NCBI RefSeq assembly: GCF_003590875.1
Contig: NZ_QYUN01000002.1
Span: 2,232,001 to 2,296,000 of the forward strand
Origin: Noviherbaspirillum cavernae
GTDB lineage: Bacteria > Pseudomonadota > Gammaproteobacteria > Burkholderiales > Burkholderiaceae_D
Reading direction: 5' to 3'
DNA length: 64,000 nucleotides
Shown here piece by piece: positions 11,528 through 21,350 of this stretch (the stretch's first letter is position 1; each line of letters starts with the position of its first letter). A program made the translations under genes and the position numbers. Under the pieces are notes generated by a model that searched no databases, had not been told where the DNA came from, and saw only the letters and a program-made list of their open reading frames with translations.

Positions 11528-11612
11528 TGGTGCCGACGGCGAGACTCGAACTCGCACAGCTTTCGCCACTACCCCCTCAAGATAGCGTGTCTACCAATTT
11601 CACCACGTCGGC
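11528..11612 (-). tRNA. tRNA-Leu, anticodon GAG
   Basis: The 85-nt gene folds as a class II tRNA. The acceptor stem GCCGACG pairs with CGTCGGC, with discriminator A and an encoded CCA. The D-loop region is TGGTGAAATTGGTAGACACG. The anticodon stem CTATC/GGTAG encloses the loop TTGAGGG, so the anticodon is GAG. A variable arm and the T-arm (GTTCGAGTC) follow. It reads CUC and CUU. It sits just downstream of secG, the same neighbour as leuU in E. coli. Confidence 0.97.
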
Positions 11613-11696
11613 TGAAGATCTCTATTTTACTCTCTTTTAGTGCTTCTTTTCAACGAGCAATTTCACAAAAGAAGAGCGAAACGGAAGAAAGCACTA

Positions 11697-12089
11697 TCAC
11701 TTCGGAATCTGATTTGCCTGTCCTGCATTTTCAGCTGGCACTCCCGCAGAAGGAACTGCGGTCGAAGCACTATCAGCCGCAGGCGCACTCGTCGCAGGAA
11801 GAGCCGGAGCAGCAGGGAGACCCTCCATGACGCCACCACTGGCAGGAACATTCTTGCCCCCGACAAACGCCAGTGCCAACGTGGCACAAAAAAAGATGGC
11901 AGCCGCAATTGCCGTTGACTTCGACAAGAAGTTTGACGAACCGGTTGCCCCAAACAAGCTACCCGATGCCCCCGATCCGAATGCCGCCCCCATATCCGCA
12001 CCTTTCCCATGCTGCAGAAGAACGAGGCCGATAATCGCCAGCGCAGACAGCACTTGAATCACGACGATGAGAGTGAACAAAGTATTCAT
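11697..12089 (-). CDS. secG: Preprotein translocase subunit SecG
   Basis: Small auxiliary subunit of the SecYEG channel. It has 130 residues: a first membrane helix at about 3-25 (LFTLIVVIQVLSALAIIGLVLL), the hallmark QHGKGADMGAAFGSGASGSLFG, and a second helix near 55-75. The tail is long and Ala/Pro-rich (residues 80-130), as often in betaproteobacteria. It lies 41 bp after tpiA, with tRNA-Leu downstream. Confidence 0.95.
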   Translation of the reverse strand: MNTLFTLIVVIQVLSALAIIGLVLLQHGKGADMGAAFGSGASGSLFGATGSSNFLSKSTAIAAAIFFCATLALAFVGGKNVPASGGVMEGLPAAPALPATSAPAADSASTAVPSAGVPAENAGQANQIPK

Positions 12090-12130
12090 TACGCAAGTTC
12101 CAATCTAAAATTAATTCAATAACCGTGCGC

Positions 12131-12871
12131 TCAAACCGCGCCGCCGATTGCAAGGAAGTCCGCGGCTTTGAGCGAGGCTCCGCCTATCAATCCACCATCG
12201 ATGTCCGACATCGCCAACAACTCTTTTGCGTTGTCCGGCTTCATGCTGCCACCGTACAGGATTTTTACGTCTGCCACCGGGCTCGTTGTCACCAATTTTG
12301 CGCGCAGCAGAGCATGCACATCCTGCGCCATCTGCGGGGTCGCGGTCTTGCCAGTGCCGATCGCCCAGACAGGCTCGTATGCGACGACAATCTTTTCAAG
12401 ATCAGTCACATTAATTGCTGCCAGCACCGCACTGATTTGACGACCGACAACGATATCCGTCTGCCCCGCCTCTCGCTCGGCCAGCGATTCGCCGACACAA
12501 ACAATTGGAGTCAATCCAGCATTCAATGCCTGCAACGTTTTCTTCGCAACCAGCTCATCACTTTCAGAATGATAAGTACGACGCTCCGAGTGCCCGACGA
12601 TGACATATCGACAACCAAAGTCGCGCAACATTACTCCCGAAATCTCGCCGGTATATGCACCGGACTCGTGTACCGACAAGTCTTGAGCGCCCCATGCAAT
12701 GGTTGTATTTGCCAGTTCTGACTGGCATTGCGCAAGATAAGGCGATGGAGCGCAAATCGCGAGGTCACATGCAATATTCCCTGCGCCTTCCTTGATACCG
12801 CCCAATAAAACCTGGTTGCCAGCCAGGTTGCCATTCATTTTCCAATTGCCGACAATGAGTTTTCGACGCAT
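12131..12871 (-). CDS. tpiA: Triosephosphate isomerase
   Basis: Interconverts dihydroxyacetone phosphate and glyceraldehyde 3-phosphate in glycolysis and gluconeogenesis. It has 246 residues, the usual length. Catalytic residues are visible: Lys11 (GNWKMNG), His94 (IVGHSERR) and Glu166 ([11 protein letters not shown]). The phosphate-binding C-terminal loop is [10 protein letters not shown]. It is the first gene of the tpiA-secG-tRNA unit. Confidence 0.98.
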   Translation of the reverse strand: MRRKLIVGNWKMNGNLAGNQVLLGGIKEGAGNIACDLAICAPSPYLAQCQSELANTTIAWGAQDLSVHESGAYTGEISGVMLRDFGCRYVIVGHSERRTYHSESDELVAKKTLQALNAGLTPIVCVGESLAEREAGQTDIVVGRQISAVLAAINVTDLEKIVVAYEPVWAIGTGKTATPQMAQDVHALLRAKLVTTSPVADVKILYGGSMKPDNAKELLAMSDIDGGLIGGASLKAADFLAIGGAV

Positions 12872-12898
12872 ATGAGCCCAGATTTTCTATAACCATTG

Positions 12899-12928
12899 AT
12901 TTTAGCGCGCCGCAGCATAACCGGTCAA
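12899..12928 (-). promoter_or_regulatory. Sigma-70-type promoter for tpiA-secG-tRNA-Leu
   Basis: On the minus strand TTGACC (12928-12923) and TAAAAT (12904-12899) are separated by 18 bp. They lie about 30 bp before the tpiA ATG. Both boxes are close to consensus. Confidence 0.6.
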
Positions 12929-13023
12929 ACTGGCAGATAGACTTTCAATGTCTGGTCGATGCAGGAAGAAGTATCGCCCCATGAAAAACTCGCACATCAA
13001 GACAATGAATGAGCGATAACGAT

Positions 13024-14004
13024 TCAAACGACCTTGAGCACGATCTTGCCGATATGCGTACTACTTTCCATCAGTGCATGGGCCTGCACGGCATCTTCCA
13101 ACGCAAACACCCTGTAGATCACCGGCTTGATCCTGCCTGATTCGATCAGTGGCCAAATACGTTCACGTAATTTTTGAGCGATCGCTGCCTTGAATGCAAT
13201 TGAACGCGGGCGCAGTGTCGAACCGGTGATCGTCAGCCTTCGCCGCAATACCTGTCCGACATCGACTGCTGCCTTGGAGCCGCCCAATACGGCAATAACT
13301 GCAAGCCGACCATCATCGGCGAGACAATTGATTTCTCGCTCGACATAGCTTCCTGCAACCATGTCGAGAATGACATCGACGCCCTTGCCATTGGTGGCGG
13401 CCTTCACTGTCTCGACAAAATCTTCCGTGTGGTAGTTGATGCCCCGCTCGGCACCCAGAGCTTCGCATGCCCGACATTTTTCGTCAGATCCTGCCGTTGC
13501 AAATACACGATGCCCCATCGCGGCTGCCATTTGAATCGCGGTCACACCAATGCCCGATGAACCGCCTTGCACCAGCAAGGTTTCACCATTGGCCAATTCG
13601 GCCCGGTCAAACACATTGCTCCAAACCGTGAAGAACGTTTCCGGCAGCGCTGCGGCTTCTACAGGACTCAAACCTTTGGGGATAGGCAAACATTGTTGAA
13701 TCGGCGCGCTGCAGTATTCGGCATAACCTCCGCCCTGCACCAACGCACATACCACGTCACCTATCTTGAAGTCGCTTCCAGTCAAGTCACCTTCGACAAT
13801 TTCACCTGCGATTTCAAGGCCCGGCAAGTCCGATGCGCCAAGCGGGACCGGATAGTGTCCGGCACGCTGCAATATGTCGGGACGATTCACACCCGCAGCA
13901 TGCACTTTGATCAGGACCTCCCCTGCCTTTGGAGTCGGGACAGGGCGATCACAAAGTTTCAATACATCCGGCGGCCCCGGCTTCGCAATCTCTATGGCTC
14001 GCAT
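13024..14004 (-). CDS. NAD(P)H quinone oxidoreductase, PIG3-like zinc-free MDR family
   Basis: Medium-chain dehydrogenase/reductase without the structural-zinc cysteines. The sequence resembles the PIG3/TP53I3-type quinone oxidoreductases (MRAIEIAKPGPPDVLKLCDR start, GVNRPDILQRAGHYP). The NADPH-binding segment is LVQGGSSGIGVTAIQMA near residue 150. ATG 14004 is preferred over the in-frame GTG at 14010 because AGGAAGG stands at proper distance from it; this gives 326 residues. It stands alone, so the physiological substrate cannot be read from context. Confidence 0.85.
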   Translation of the reverse strand: MRAIEIAKPGPPDVLKLCDRPVPTPKAGEVLIKVHAAGVNRPDILQRAGHYPVPLGASDLPGLEIAGEIVEGDLTGSDFKIGDVVCALVQGGGYAEYCSAPIQQCLPIPKGLSPVEAAALPETFFTVWSNVFDRAELANGETLLVQGGSSGIGVTAIQMAAAMGHRVFATAGSDEKCRACEALGAERGINYHTEDFVETVKAATNGKGVDVILDMVAGSYVEREINCLADDGRLAVIAVLGGSKAAVDVGQVLRRRLTITGSTLRPRSIAFKAAIAQKLRERIWPLIESGRIKPVIYRVFALEDAVQAHALMESSTHIGKIVLKVV

Positions 14005-14238
14005 TTTCACCTTCCTTCCTCACGATGAACAAAGAGGCATTTTACGTCACCATGATTTTGGTCCCGCCTGTGTCGATCCGTTCAATTAGACACCCAGAAT
14101 CAGACATTCAGAATCGTGCCAGCACGAAGACTCGTAACATTTTGATCACAGCTACATGTTCATAGTTACAAATACATGGGGAACTAATTCATGTAAGCAA
14201 TTTCCAAAAGGAAATATTGTCGATCCATGTGAGACGCC

Positions 14239-15969
14239 ATGCATTTTGCTTACCGTTCAGCACTCTCTCCAAAGCCGACCACATCTCCATCCTCTCAAAC
14301 TGCTGTCAATGATGGGAATGATCATGAAAGCATGATTTTTCGTTCGGAATGCGATGGCGTAATTCAGATCTCTCAAGATGGCGAGGTCATAAGCTTCGAC
14401 AAAGAATCCGAAGTTATGTTGGGCATCCGCAGCGAAGAGGTAATCGGCAAATGTTTGAGCGACATCATCGCCCTTCCCGCGAGAGGTGAATGCAACACTG
14501 GAGCCCGCATGAATTTGCCATCCAATCGATGGCTCCAGTGTCATGCAAACCGTGCGAATGGAGAGATTGTCTCCGTCGAATTGGCAATGGCCCTCCCTAG
14601 GGCCGAGAGCAGTTCCGTGCTCACGGTATTCATACGCAACGTCGCCGGAACAAAACACTGCACAGACGAAAGTGCGGATAGCACAATCCCCTATCGTCAG
14701 CTCGTCGAGTTATCCCCGGAAGCCATTCTCGTTTATCAGCACGGAAAATTCACGCTCCTGAATCAAGCCGCGTGCCGCCTCCTTGGCGCCACATGCGCGA
14801 GCGATCTGTTAGGCAGGGAAATTTTCGATTTCGTGAATGAGGATGACCACACCGCGCTTCATGCATCAACGCATGAAGATAATCCGATGCCCTCGCCTTT
14901 TATCGAGCAAATGTGGCGGCGCGATGATGGCACGCTGTTTCATGCAGAGATGGCTGCCATGCCTTTGCTGTATAACGATGCACCTGCGGTACAAGTCGTT
15001 GTGCGCGACATTACCGAGCGCAAACGCCTTGAATCCATCCAGCAGGGGCAAAATCGTATTCTGAATCTGGTAGCGACCGGCTCGCCGTTGGCCGAAATAC
15101 TGACAGAGATAGCCAGTTTCGTTGAAGCCCACAGTCCGCAATGCGTGTGCTCGATACGACTACTGGATGGCAGCAGTTTCTCGCAAATCGCCGGCACCTC
15201 TGCAGACCTGCCCGACATCAGCGCTTCGCCAACTCAAATACAGCTGCGCGCATCAAACATCGTTTCTGACAGCCCCTGGTCAGCACAGCCGATCATTGGC
15301 AACGCTGCGCAGGTGCTGGGGACATTCGCATGTCGTTTCAACGAGTCCCGCAACCCGAGCACGGAAGAACTGAATCTCTACAGCATTTGCATTCGACTGG
15401 CAGCCATCGCCATCGAAAGCCGGACTTTGCAAGAGAGGATGCGTTTTCTGGCGCACCACGATGGCCTGACAAGATTGCCGAATCGTTTCCTGTTCAAGGA
15501 ATACCTTGAACTCGCCCTATGCAACGCACAACGTCATTCAAGTCCGTTCGCTGTTTTCTTTCTCGATCTCGATAAATTCAAGGAAATCAATGACACGCTC
15601 GGTCACGAGGCAGGCGATCAGGTATTGCGCGAAATTGCCGGGAGACTGCGAGGATGTTTGAGGCACACCGACAAGATTGCTCGAATGGGCGGCGACGAAT
15701 TCTACATACTCATCGACAACCTGACCGATGCAACCTATGCACGCGGCGTTGCGCAAAAGCTTCTCGACGAGGTATCTCGCACCATCCATGTCAATCGGCA
15801 GGAATGTCGGCTCAGTGCGAGTATTGGCATCGCCATTTATCCGGGCGATGGCATGGATAGTCAAACGCTTTTAAGGAATGCCGACAGCGCCATGTATCGT
15901 GCAAAGGAACTGGGCAAGGATCGATTTCGATTTTACTTGACCATCAACGACGAGGAGATTGCGGCATGA
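14239..15969 (+). CDS. Diguanylate cyclase with PAS, PAS and GAF sensory domains
   Basis: Predicted to make c-di-GMP from two GTP. The 576-residue protein has no signal peptide or membrane segment, so it is cytoplasmic. In order it holds a PAS-like domain (about 35-130), a second PAS/PAC (about 150-265, ending VVVRDITERKRLE), a divergent GAF-like region (about 280-400) and a GGDEF domain (about 410-570). The catalytic GGDEF is intact at residues 484-488. The inhibitory I-site RHTD at 475-478 stands five residues ahead of it, so product inhibition is expected. No EAL domain is present. It is monocistronic. Its signal is unknown. Confidence 0.9.
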   Translation: MHFAYRSALSPKPTTSPSSQTAVNDGNDHESMIFRSECDGVIQISQDGEVISFDKESEVMLGIRSEEVIGKCLSDIIALPARGECNTGARMNLPSNRWLQCHANRANGEIVSVELAMALPRAESSSVLTVFIRNVAGTKHCTDESADSTIPYRQLVELSPEAILVYQHGKFTLLNQAACRLLGATCASDLLGREIFDFVNEDDHTALHASTHEDNPMPSPFIEQMWRRDDGTLFHAEMAAMPLLYNDAPAVQVVVRDITERKRLESIQQGQNRILNLVATGSPLAEILTEIASFVEAHSPQCVCSIRLLDGSSFSQIAGTSADLPDISASPTQIQLRASNIVSDSPWSAQPIIGNAAQVLGTFACRFNESRNPSTEELNLYSICIRLAAIAIESRTLQERMRFLAHHDGLTRLPNRFLFKEYLELALCNAQRHSSPFAVFFLDLDKFKEINDTLGHEAGDQVLREIAGRLRGCLRHTDKIARMGGDEFYILIDNLTDATYARGVAQKLLDEVSRTIHVNRQECRLSASIGIAIYPGDGMDSQTLLRNADSAMYRAKELGKDRFRFYLTINDEEIAA

Positions 15970-16072
15970 CCACGAAAGCCATATCGCGTCCCGGCAATTG
16001 AGCGCTACAGAAGCATACTCGTGACAGCTTGAAATGCCAGCCAGTTAGCAGCGCAATCGGGGCTCCGGCAAT

Positions 16073-16101
16073 AAAAAAACGCCCGGCGTGAATGCCGGGC
16101 G
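16073..16101 (-). terminator. Intrinsic terminator of pnp
   Basis: A perfect 8-bp GC stem (CGCCCGGC / GCCGGGCG) with a 6-base loop is followed on the minus strand by seven T. It lies 35 bp after the pnp stop. Confidence 0.9.
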
Positions 16102-16135
16102 GTTTCGATTGACGCCAACAATCGCTTGATGCGTC

Positions 16136-18268
16136 TTACTGCTGTTGCTGTGCCTCCGCACCACCTTCTTCCGCTGCCGCAGCTTTCATCGACAACTTGA
16201 GACGGCCACGATCATCGGTTTCGAGCACTTTGACACGGACTTGCTGACCCTCTTTCAAGTAATCGGCAACGGCATTGACACGCTCGTTGGCGATTTGGCT
16301 GATATGCAACAAGCCATCTTTACCTGGAATGACCTGGACGATCGCACCGAAATCCAGCAGCTTCAGGACAATGCCATCATAGGTCTTGCCCACTTCAACA
16401 GATGCGGTCAATTCCTCGATGCGGCGCTTGGCTTCCTGTCCGGCTGCCGCGTCAACAGACGCGATCGTCACGACGCCCTCATCGCTGATGTCGATCTGGG
16501 TACCGGTTTCTTCGGTCAACGCGCGAATCACTGCGCCGCCCTTGCCGATCACATCGCGGATCTTTTCCGGATTGATCTTGATGGTGATCAGACGCGGAGC
16601 AAAATCCGACAATTCCGCCTTGCCGTGCGGCATGGCTTCCTGCATCTTGCCGAGGATATGCATGCGCCCTTCCTTGGCTTGCGCCAGCGCGACCTGCATG
16701 ATTTCCTTGGTAATGCCCTGGATCTTGATGTCCATCTGCAGCGCGGTAATGCCGTTGGCAGTTCCCGCCACCTTGAAGTCCATATCGCCAAGGTGATCTT
16801 CATCGCCCAGAATGTCGGTCAGAACGGCAAACTTGCTGCCATCCTTGATCAGGCCCATCGCAATGCCTGCAACGTGTGCCTTCATCGGAACACCCGCATC
16901 CATCAATGCAAGACAGCCACCGCAAACGGATGCCATCGAGGAGGAGCCATTCGACTCGGTGATTTCGGACACGAGGCGTACGGAATAGCTGAACTCTTCC
17001 GGTGATGGCAGAGCTGCTTGCAACGCGCGCTTGGCAAGACGCCCATGACCAATTTCACGACGCTTCGGCGTGCCCACGCGGCCGGTTTCGCCGGTCGCAA
17101 ACGGAGGCATGTTGTAGTGAAGCATGAAACGATCGGAATATTCGCCCATCAGCGCATCGATCTTTTGTTCGTCACGTGCAGTGCCGAGAGTTGCCACCAC
17201 CAACGCCTGCGTTTCGCCGCGGGTGAACAATGCGGAACCATGCGTGCGGGGCAGAACGCTGTTGCGGATCATGATCGGACGCACGGTACGTGTATCGCGG
17301 CCATCGATGCGAGGTTCGCCATCGAGGATTTGCGAGCGAACGATCCCGGCTTCCAGATCGAACAGGATGCTGCCGACTTCCGCTGCATCCGGTGCGACTC
17401 CTCCAACCGATGCTGCTTCTGTGGCCAACGCCGCGTTCACTTCAGACGTTACGGTCTTCAACTTCGCAGTACGCGCCTGCTTGTCCTTGGTCTGATAGGC
17501 CTCGCGCAACTTCGCCTCGGCGAAATGAGCAACGCGAGCAATCAGCGCCTCATTCTTTGGTGCCGGCTTCCATTCCACCTCCGGCTTGCCGCCGTCACGC
17601 ACCAGTTCGTGAATGGCATCAATCACCGCCTTCATCTGGTCATGCCCGTAAACCACGGCACCGAGCATGATCTCTTCGGACAATTGGTTGGCTTCCGATT
17701 CCACCATCAGCACAGCCTGCTCCGTACCGGCGACCACCAGATCCATTTGCGACTTTGTCAGCTGCGAAGCTGTCGGGTTGAGCACATACTCGCCATCGAT
17801 GTATCCAACACGTGCAGCACCGATCGGGCCGTTGAACGGAATACCCGCGACACACAATGCCGCCGATGCACCAATCATCGAGGCGATATCAGGATCGATC
17901 TGGGGATTGACGGACAGCACATGCACGATGACCTGCACTTCATTCAGATACCCCTCCGGGAACAGCGGGCGAATCGGACGATCGATCAGACGGGAAGTCA
18001 GCGTTTCCTTTTCCGACGGACGCCCTTCGCGCTTGAAAAAGCCGCCGGGAATGCGACCGGCTGCATACGCCTTCTCAACATAATCAACGGTCAGTGGGAA
18101 AAAATCCTGACCCAGCTTGGCATCTTTGCGTGCCACAACGGTCGCCAGCACAACGGTATCTTCCATCGATACGAGCACGGCACCAGACGCCTGACGAGCA
18201 ATTTCGCCGGTTTCGAGCGTGACCTGATGCTGGCCGTACTGGAAGGTTTTGATAACTTTATTGAACAC
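16136..18268 (-). CDS. pnp: Polyribonucleotide nucleotidyltransferase (PNPase)
   Basis: 3'-5' phosphorolytic exoribonuclease of the RNA degradosome. It has 710 residues. Two RNase PH cores flank an alpha-helical linker. A KH domain follows at about 553-612 ([20 protein letters not shown]) and an S1 domain at about 620-690 ([20 protein letters not shown]). The C-terminus is a short Gln-rich tail. It lies downstream of rpsO, the arrangement conserved across proteobacteria, with a terminator hairpin in between. In E. coli pnp autoregulates through processing of this leader; whether that applies here is not visible. Confidence 0.98.
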   Translation of the reverse strand: MFNKVIKTFQYGQHQVTLETGEIARQASGAVLVSMEDTVVLATVVARKDAKLGQDFFPLTVDYVEKAYAAGRIPGGFFKREGRPSEKETLTSRLIDRPIRPLFPEGYLNEVQVIVHVLSVNPQIDPDIASMIGASAALCVAGIPFNGPIGAARVGYIDGEYVLNPTASQLTKSQMDLVVAGTEQAVLMVESEANQLSEEIMLGAVVYGHDQMKAVIDAIHELVRDGGKPEVEWKPAPKNEALIARVAHFAEAKLREAYQTKDKQARTAKLKTVTSEVNAALATEAASVGGVAPDAAEVGSILFDLEAGIVRSQILDGEPRIDGRDTRTVRPIMIRNSVLPRTHGSALFTRGETQALVVATLGTARDEQKIDALMGEYSDRFMLHYNMPPFATGETGRVGTPKRREIGHGRLAKRALQAALPSPEEFSYSVRLVSEITESNGSSSMASVCGGCLALMDAGVPMKAHVAGIAMGLIKDGSKFAVLTDILGDEDHLGDMDFKVAGTANGITALQMDIKIQGITKEIMQVALAQAKEGRMHILGKMQEAMPHGKAELSDFAPRLITIKINPEKIRDVIGKGGAVIRALTEETGTQIDISDEGVVTIASVDAAAGQEAKRRIEELTASVEVGKTYDGIVLKLLDFGAIVQVIPGKDGLLHISQIANERVNAVADYLKEGQQVRVKVLETDDRGRLKLSMKAAAAEEGGAEAQQQQ

Positions 18269-18387
18269 GGTGTTTCCTTTCTTTTTTGCCGACAGATTTT
18301 CAGGAGCTGTCGTTCACCTCACCACGGATGGCAGATCACGCATGACCCGCCGCCTTGCGTTTTTCGATTACAAACCACCAAAAGGCA

Positions 18388-18421
18388 AAATGCCCGCATC
18401 AGCAAACTGACGCAGGCATTT
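18388..18421 (-). terminator. Hairpin terminator between rpsO and pnp
   Basis: A 15-bp stem with two mismatches (18388-18402 with 18407-18421) and a four-base loop is followed on the minus strand by a broken T tract. It corresponds in position to the leaky t1 terminator of the E. coli rpsO-pnp operon. Read-through to pnp is therefore likely. Confidence 0.75.
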
Positions 18422-18456
18422 CAACGAAAAACCCGTGCAAAAATATCTCAACGAGA

Positions 18457-18726
18457 TTACTTGCGCAGGCCGAGTTTTTCAATCAGCGCACGATAGCGGT
18501 TGGCGTCTTTGCCCTTCAGGTAAGAGAGCAGGCTTTTGCGACGGTTAACCATCATGATCAAGCCACGACGGGAGTGGTGATCCTTGGCGTGGGCCTTGAA
18601 ATGGCCGTTGAGTTCATTGATACGGGCGGTCAGCAATGCAACCTGCACTTCCGGGGAACCCGTATCGTTTGTACCGCGCGCATTTTCCGCAATAATGGCG
18701 GCCTTGTTGATATTCTCGACTGACAT
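18457..18726 (-). CDS. rpsO: 30S ribosomal protein S15
   Basis: Binds 16S rRNA early in assembly of the 30S platform. ATG 18726 gives [20 protein letters not shown] and 89 residues, the standard length; a longer upstream frame is unsupported. AAGGTAA lies at suitable distance before the ATG. Hallmarks [37 protein letters not shown] and the C-terminal [13 protein letters not shown] are present. Confidence 0.98.
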   Translation of the reverse strand: MSVENINKAAIIAENARGTNDTGSPEVQVALLTARINELNGHFKAHAKDHHSRRGLIMMVNRRKSLLSYLKGKDANRYRALIEKLGLRK

Positions 18727-18886
18727 GAACTTACCTTTCACATGCGGTGGACAGAGTCGCGACCCCGTACACCGTGAACAATTAATAAAGAGCTTGGCCA
18801 GAACGACCAAGATGCGAAGTATATAGGAAATGCCTTGGTGATTCAAACACTTAGCTTGCTTTTTGAGTCTCGTTAAAGGAATTCAC

Positions 18887-19399
18887 ATGAAATTTTTCAG
18901 ATGCGCACTGTTAATTGCCTCAATAGCAATTTTTGGCGCATGTTCAGTTTTTCAGCCGGTAACTTTTAACTCTGGCACCACCGAATCCGATGTAGTCGCC
19001 AAGCTTGGTCAACCAACCAATCGGTATCAGGATGGCAGCGGCCATTTACTGGAATACGCAAAGGGCCCGTGGGGGCAACAAACATACATGGCACGATTTG
19101 ACGCCGATGGGAAACTTGTCTCCTACGAGCAGGTGTTAACCACTCAAAAATTCAGCACCATCAAAATCGGCGACGCGACAAAGGCAGATGTTTTACGCAC
19201 CATCGGCGCACCAAGCGAGACATCCTATCTGACACTGAGCGATCTCGAAGTGTGGTCGTATCCGTACAAGGAAAGCGATGTCTGGGATTCAATGATGCAT
19301 GTGCATTTTGACAGGGCAGGAATCGTGCAAAAAATGTTGAACGGGCCCGATCCCCGCTTCGATCCTGACAATCGCTTCCCGTTTGGCAGGATTCGATGA
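18887..19399 (+). CDS. Lipoprotein with two tandem BamE/SmpA-like repeats
   Basis: The 170-residue product starts MKFFRCALLIASIAIFGACS, a signal sequence with a lipobox ending at Cys19 or so. AAAGGA precedes ATG 18887 by six bases, so this start is preferred to the GTG/TTG-type frame upstream. Two similar modules follow: one near residues 24-80 (SGTTESDVVAKLGQP, then MARFDADGKLVSYEQV), the other near 90-155 (IGDATKADVLRTIGAP, then VHFDRAGIVQKML). Each looks like the small-protein-A/OmlA fold. Function is unknown; a role at the outer membrane is inferred. It converges with leuA. Confidence 0.8.
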   Translation: MKFFRCALLIASIAIFGACSVFQPVTFNSGTTESDVVAKLGQPTNRYQDGSGHLLEYAKGPWGQQTYMARFDADGKLVSYEQVLTTQKFSTIKIGDATKADVLRTIGAPSETSYLTLSDLEVWSYPYKESDVWDSMMHVHFDRAGIVQKMLNGPDPRFDPDNRFPFGRIR

Positions 19400-19432
19400 C
19401 AAGCCGGAATTGATTATCCTGGCGGCGCAAGT

Positions 19433-19464
19433 AAAAAAGACGCCTGTTTGTGCAGGCGTCTTTT
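19433..19464. terminator. Bidirectional terminator between the lipoprotein gene and leuA
   Basis: A 12-bp stem (AAAAGACGCCTG / CAGGCGTCTTTT) with a six-base loop has A runs on one side and T runs on the other. It can therefore stop transcripts arriving from either strand. Confidence 0.9.
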
Positions 19465-19491
19465 CGAGAATTGCTTCGGCTTTGCCAAAAC

Positions 19492-21030
19492 TCAGAGTTG
19501 AGGGTTGAGCTTTTCCGTCTTGGAGTGCAGCTTGTTCAATGCAGACAAATAGGCTTTGGCGGAAGCCACCACGATATCCGGATCGGCCCCCACGCCATTG
19601 ACGATGCGCCCGGCCTTGGACAAACGCATCGTGACCTCACCTTGCGACTGCGTTCCCGTTGTGATGGCATTGACAGAGAACAGCAGCAATTCAGAACCGC
19701 TTTTCGCTTCCGCTTCGATTGCGTTGACGGTTGCATCCACCGGGCCATTGCCCTCCCCCTTGCACATCAACTCTTTGCCATCCATGGTAAACACCACTTT
19801 CGCTGCCGGTCTCTCTCCGGTTTCGGAGTGCTGAGACAGGGACACAAAACGGTAGTACTCATTGTCGTGCGACTGCTGCTCGTCTGACACCAACGCGATG
19901 ATGTCCTCATCAAAAATCTCCGCCTTGCGATCCGCGAGTTCCTTGAACCTGGCAAATGCGGCATTGACTTCCGTTTCCGATTCAAGTTCGATACCCAACT
20001 CTTCAAGACGCTGCTTGAACGCATTCCGCCCGGACAGCTTGCCCAACACGATCTTGTTTGCAGTCCAGCCAACATCTTCGGCGCGCATGATTTCATACGT
20101 GTCACGCGCCTTGAGAACGCCATCCTGGTGAATGCCCGAAGCGTGCGCGAAGGCATTGGCACCGACGACCGCCTTGTTCGGTTGCACGGCAAAGCCCGTG
20201 ATCTGCGACACCAGTTTCGACGCCGCCACTATCTGGCTTGTATCGATATTCAGATCAAGCTTGAAGTGATCCTTGCGGGTCCTCATTGCCATGACCACCT
20301 CTTCAAGTGCCGTGTTGCCTGCACGTTCGCCCAGGCCGTTGATCGTGCACTCAACCTGCCGCGCGCCGCCGATGTAGACACCTGCCAGGGAATTGGCTAC
20401 CGCCATTCCGAGATCGTTGTGGCAATGCACTGACCAGACTGCCTTGTCGGAATTCGGAACACGCTCCCGCAAGGTCTTGATCAGATGACCGTAGAGTTCC
20501 GGCACGCCATAGCCGACGGTGTCAGGAATGTTGATGGTCGTTGCACCTTCTGCAATAACGGCCTCGATGACCTTGCACAAAAAATCGATATCGGATCGAC
20601 TGCCATCCTCGGTACTGAATTCGACATCATCGGTAAACTTGCGCGCAAAGCGCACAGCCAGTTTGGCTTGCTCAAACACCTGATCCGGCGTCATCCGCAA
20701 TTTCTTTTCCATGTGCAGCGCAGAAGTGGCAATGAACGTATGAATACGCTTGCGCTCCGCTGCAGCCAGCGCTTCTGCCGCACGCGAGATGTCGCGGTCA
20801 TTGGCCCTCGACAAGGAGCAGATGGTGGAGTCCTTGATAATACCCGCTATGGTTTTGATGGAATCAAAGTCTCCGGGAGACGCCGCAGCGAAGCCGGCCT
20901 CGATCACATCCACCTTCAGGCGCTCCAGCTGCTTGGCGATACGGATTTTTTCATCCTTGGTCATCGATGCACCTGGGGATTGCTCACCATCCCGCAAGGT
21001 GGTGTCGAAAATGATCAGTTTGTCGGCCAT
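19492..21030 (-). CDS. leuA: 2-isopropylmalate synthase
   Basis: First committed step of leucine synthesis: condenses acetyl-CoA with 2-oxoisovalerate. ATG 21030 with AAGGAG seven bases upstream gives 512 residues starting [20 protein letters not shown]; the frame is open further upstream but those residues are not conserved. Metal-binding and catalytic landmarks TLRDGEQ and [14 protein letters not shown] are present. The C-terminal LeuA dimer domain (about 390-512) should give leucine feedback. Its 5' region carries a promoter and a leucine-rich short ORF. Confidence 0.97.
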   Translation of the reverse strand: MADKLIIFDTTLRDGEQSPGASMTKDEKIRIAKQLERLKVDVIEAGFAAASPGDFDSIKTIAGIIKDSTICSLSRANDRDISRAAEALAAAERKRIHTFIATSALHMEKKLRMTPDQVFEQAKLAVRFARKFTDDVEFSTEDGSRSDIDFLCKVIEAVIAEGATTINIPDTVGYGVPELYGHLIKTLRERVPNSDKAVWSVHCHNDLGMAVANSLAGVYIGGARQVECTINGLGERAGNTALEEVVMAMRTRKDHFKLDLNIDTSQIVAASKLVSQITGFAVQPNKAVVGANAFAHASGIHQDGVLKARDTYEIMRAEDVGWTANKIVLGKLSGRNAFKQRLEELGIELESETEVNAAFARFKELADRKAEIFDEDIIALVSDEQQSHDNEYYRFVSLSQHSETGERPAAKVVFTMDGKELMCKGEGNGPVDATVNAIEAEAKSGSELLLFSVNAITTGTQSQGEVTMRLSKAGRIVNGVGADPDIVVASAKAYLSALNKLHSKTEKLNPQL

Positions 21031-21151
21031 GCTGTTGCTCCTTAGGAAAATACGCTGAATGAGTCGATGAAACGGTTTTTCGCCCGCCCTTGCCAATCGC
21101 AGCCTGGGCCAGACACTACACGAATTGTGGGGGTATGGGATTTAGCGCGCG

Positions 21152-21226
21152 TTAACGCACTAGTAGCAGGCCTGGTAGCAGGCTGCTGGAGATGGCGAAT
21201 GCAAGGAAGTGGATTGCGCGAGACAT
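21152..21226 (-). CDS. Candidate leuA leader peptide, 24 residues, leucine-rich end
   Basis: ATG 21226 opens a 24-codon frame (MSRAIHFLAFAISSSLLPGL, then LLVR) ending TAA at 21152, 122 bp before leuA. Five of its last nine codons are leucine, and three of those are CUA, a codon rare in most proteobacteria. No Shine-Dalgarno is visible; the ATG sits about seven bases after a good -10 box, so the transcript may start at the ATG itself. A 7-bp stem can form over the stop codon (TAGTGCG / CGCGCTA). The region 21031-21350 otherwise holds no gene. Confidence 0.5.
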   Translation of the reverse strand: MSRAIHFLAFAISSSLLPGLLLVR

Positions 21227-21233
21227 GCGAAAA

Positions 21234-21262
21234 ACTATAAGCGGAATTATGGAAAAGCGCAA
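21234..21262 (-). promoter_or_regulatory. Sigma-70-type promoter of leuA and its leader
   Basis: TTGCGC (21262-21257) and TATAGT (21239-21234) on the minus strand are 17 bp apart. The predicted start is at or within one or two bases of the leader ATG at 21226. Confidence 0.65.
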
Positions 21263-21350
21263 CGGTTTGATAAACAAGCAGTTTTCTTCCAAAATTCCGC
21301 CGCACCGCGAGGCCGTCACGGGTTTGCGCGGCAACAGATTGAATGCGTGA

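Noticed and set aside
17018..18496. Nearly 500-codon plus-strand frame over pnp
   Set aside because: It is a mirror of the pnp codon pattern; His/Arg-rich, with no recognisable domain.
21042..21305. 87-codon minus-strand frame upstream of leuA
   Set aside because: It lacks a convincing start and domain. The leucine-rich 24-codon ORF in another frame and the promoter explain the region better.
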